A stretch of 62,952 nt of DNA. It comes from Porphyra umbilicalis (taxonomy: Eukaryota > Rhodophyta > Bangiophyceae > Bangiales > Bangiaceae). Below, piece after piece: positions 62,570 through 62,952 of the stretch. The position numbers were made by a program, and so were the translations under genes. The notes beneath the pieces are model-generated. The model searched no databases. It worked only from the letters and a program-made list of their open reading frames with translations, and had not been told where the DNA came from. The stretch covers positions 1 to 62,952 of the forward strand of contig KV919152.1 in assembly GCA_002049455.2 (NCBI GenBank). The letters are read 5' to 3'. Position 1 is the first letter of the stretch. Each line of letters starts with the position of its first letter.

Positions 62570-62952
62570 TGTAGCATATCTCTGCTACCAATTGGCAATT
62601 AGCCACGAGTAGCCCCCTTGACTGGCCGAATCCGCGGATGTGTGTGACTCGGCTTGTGGCATGCCCTTTGGGGGTTACTTCCGCATTCTTTATTTTTTAT
62701 TGCTTGTTTTCTTGCCTGTCTTATCTGTCTGCCGGCACTCATTACGATCGCTTGATCGGATGGTCGATCGACCAGTGCCGTTGTTTGTATTAAACCACCG
62801 TGGGTCTGGGGTCGCCGTCGTGGGCACCACCCGGCTCCCCATCGGATGCCCTTCAACAAAAGGTCTTCCTCCTCGCCGCGACGGCGATAGAACTCGCTTT
62901 ATTGCTTGGCTACGGTCGGTCTCAGTACACTGGTAATTGAACTAACGTACAA
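62570..62952 (+). repeat. 3' LTR of gypsy copy 2, truncated by window end
   Basis: Starts TGTAGCATATC. It differs from its own 5' LTR at about 11 substitutions plus a 1-bp deletion in a G run, and shares two variants with the 3' LTR of copy 1 (in the U5 part). The final ~5 bases of the window do not match the other LTRs. Confidence 0.85.

Larger units (their letters stand above)
46629..62952 (+). mobile_element. Ty3/gypsy chromovirus, copy 2 (runs off window)
   Basis: Same family as copy 1, inverted relative to it. 5' LTR 46629-47021, gag, pol, antisense ORF, and 3' LTR starting 62570 and reaching the window end. A 5.9-kb copia element is inserted in pol after the protease (GAGGT duplication, 49195-49199 and 55112-55116). 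The left flank ends AGTAC; the right target duplication is outside the window. Confidence 0.9.

Noticed and set aside
1..62952. tRNA, rRNA or telomere repeats
   Set aside because: No cloverleaf with anticodon arm and T-arm, no rRNA signature and no telomeric tandem repeat seen. The tRNA-iMet match at 54698 is only the 15-nt primer site.

Overview
This window is eukaryotic, GC-rich and dominated by transposable elements (TEs). The evidence is chromodomain Ty3/gypsy and Ty1/copia LTR retrotransposons, PIF/Harbinger and KDZ/Zisupton-type DNA transposases, pogo-like MITEs, an F-box/LRR pseudogene, and no operon structure, tRNA or rRNA. I cannot name the host. A GC-rich, TE-laden alga (for example a bangiophyte red alga) would fit, but that is a low-confidence impression from composition and TE types, not from a marker gene.

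Layout, left to right. 1-5.2 kb: two low-complexity hypothetical ORFs (182-1318, 2096-2527) and a decayed PIF/Harbinger transposase (3477-4944, minus) whose first catalytic Asp is Tyr. 5.2-8.7 kb: no recognisable gene, several perfect hairpins. 8707-19996: one 11.3-kb DNA transposon with roughly 1-kb terminal inverted repeats (TIRs) and an 8-bp target-site duplication (TSD). It carries a KDZ-superfamily transposase (plus strand, one in-frame TGA) and a convergent Ulp1-type SUMO-protease gene (minus strand, split by a frameshift). 20.0-28.2 kb: a pogo-like MITE, then an F-box/LRR gene on the minus strand broken into three pieces by two members of one TIR family (TSD CAG); the larger insert is itself hit by two further TEs. 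28169-30157: a foldback with ~550-bp arms, one arm split by a 449-bp MITE. 30.2-33.9 kb: mostly empty, with one partial minus-strand gene.

33946-44131 and 46629 to the window end: two copies of the same ~10-kb Ty3/gypsy chromovirus in inverted orientation around a 2.5-kb spacer that holds one unknown gene (45537-46616). Each copy has a 393-bp LTR, gag, a long pol frame with five in-frame TAA codons, a GPY/F plus chromodomain tail, and a 652-codon antisense ORF between pol and the 3' LTR that differs by one residue between copies. The second copy is interrupted by a 5.9-kb Ty1/copia element (49200-55111) with 399-bp LTRs and a primer-binding site matching the anticodon arm of initiator tRNA-Met, which is half-tRNA priming.

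How the parts relate. The KDZ transposase and Ulp1 protease are probably the two functional modules of one element. In the gypsy elements gag and pol supply retrotransposition, while the antisense ORF is an unexplained, strongly conserved passenger. The nested copia LTRs differ by about 3% and each gypsy's own LTRs by about 2-3%, yet the two gypsy copies are almost identical to each other. That is a dating conflict pointing to homogenisation between inverted copies or to assembly collapse.
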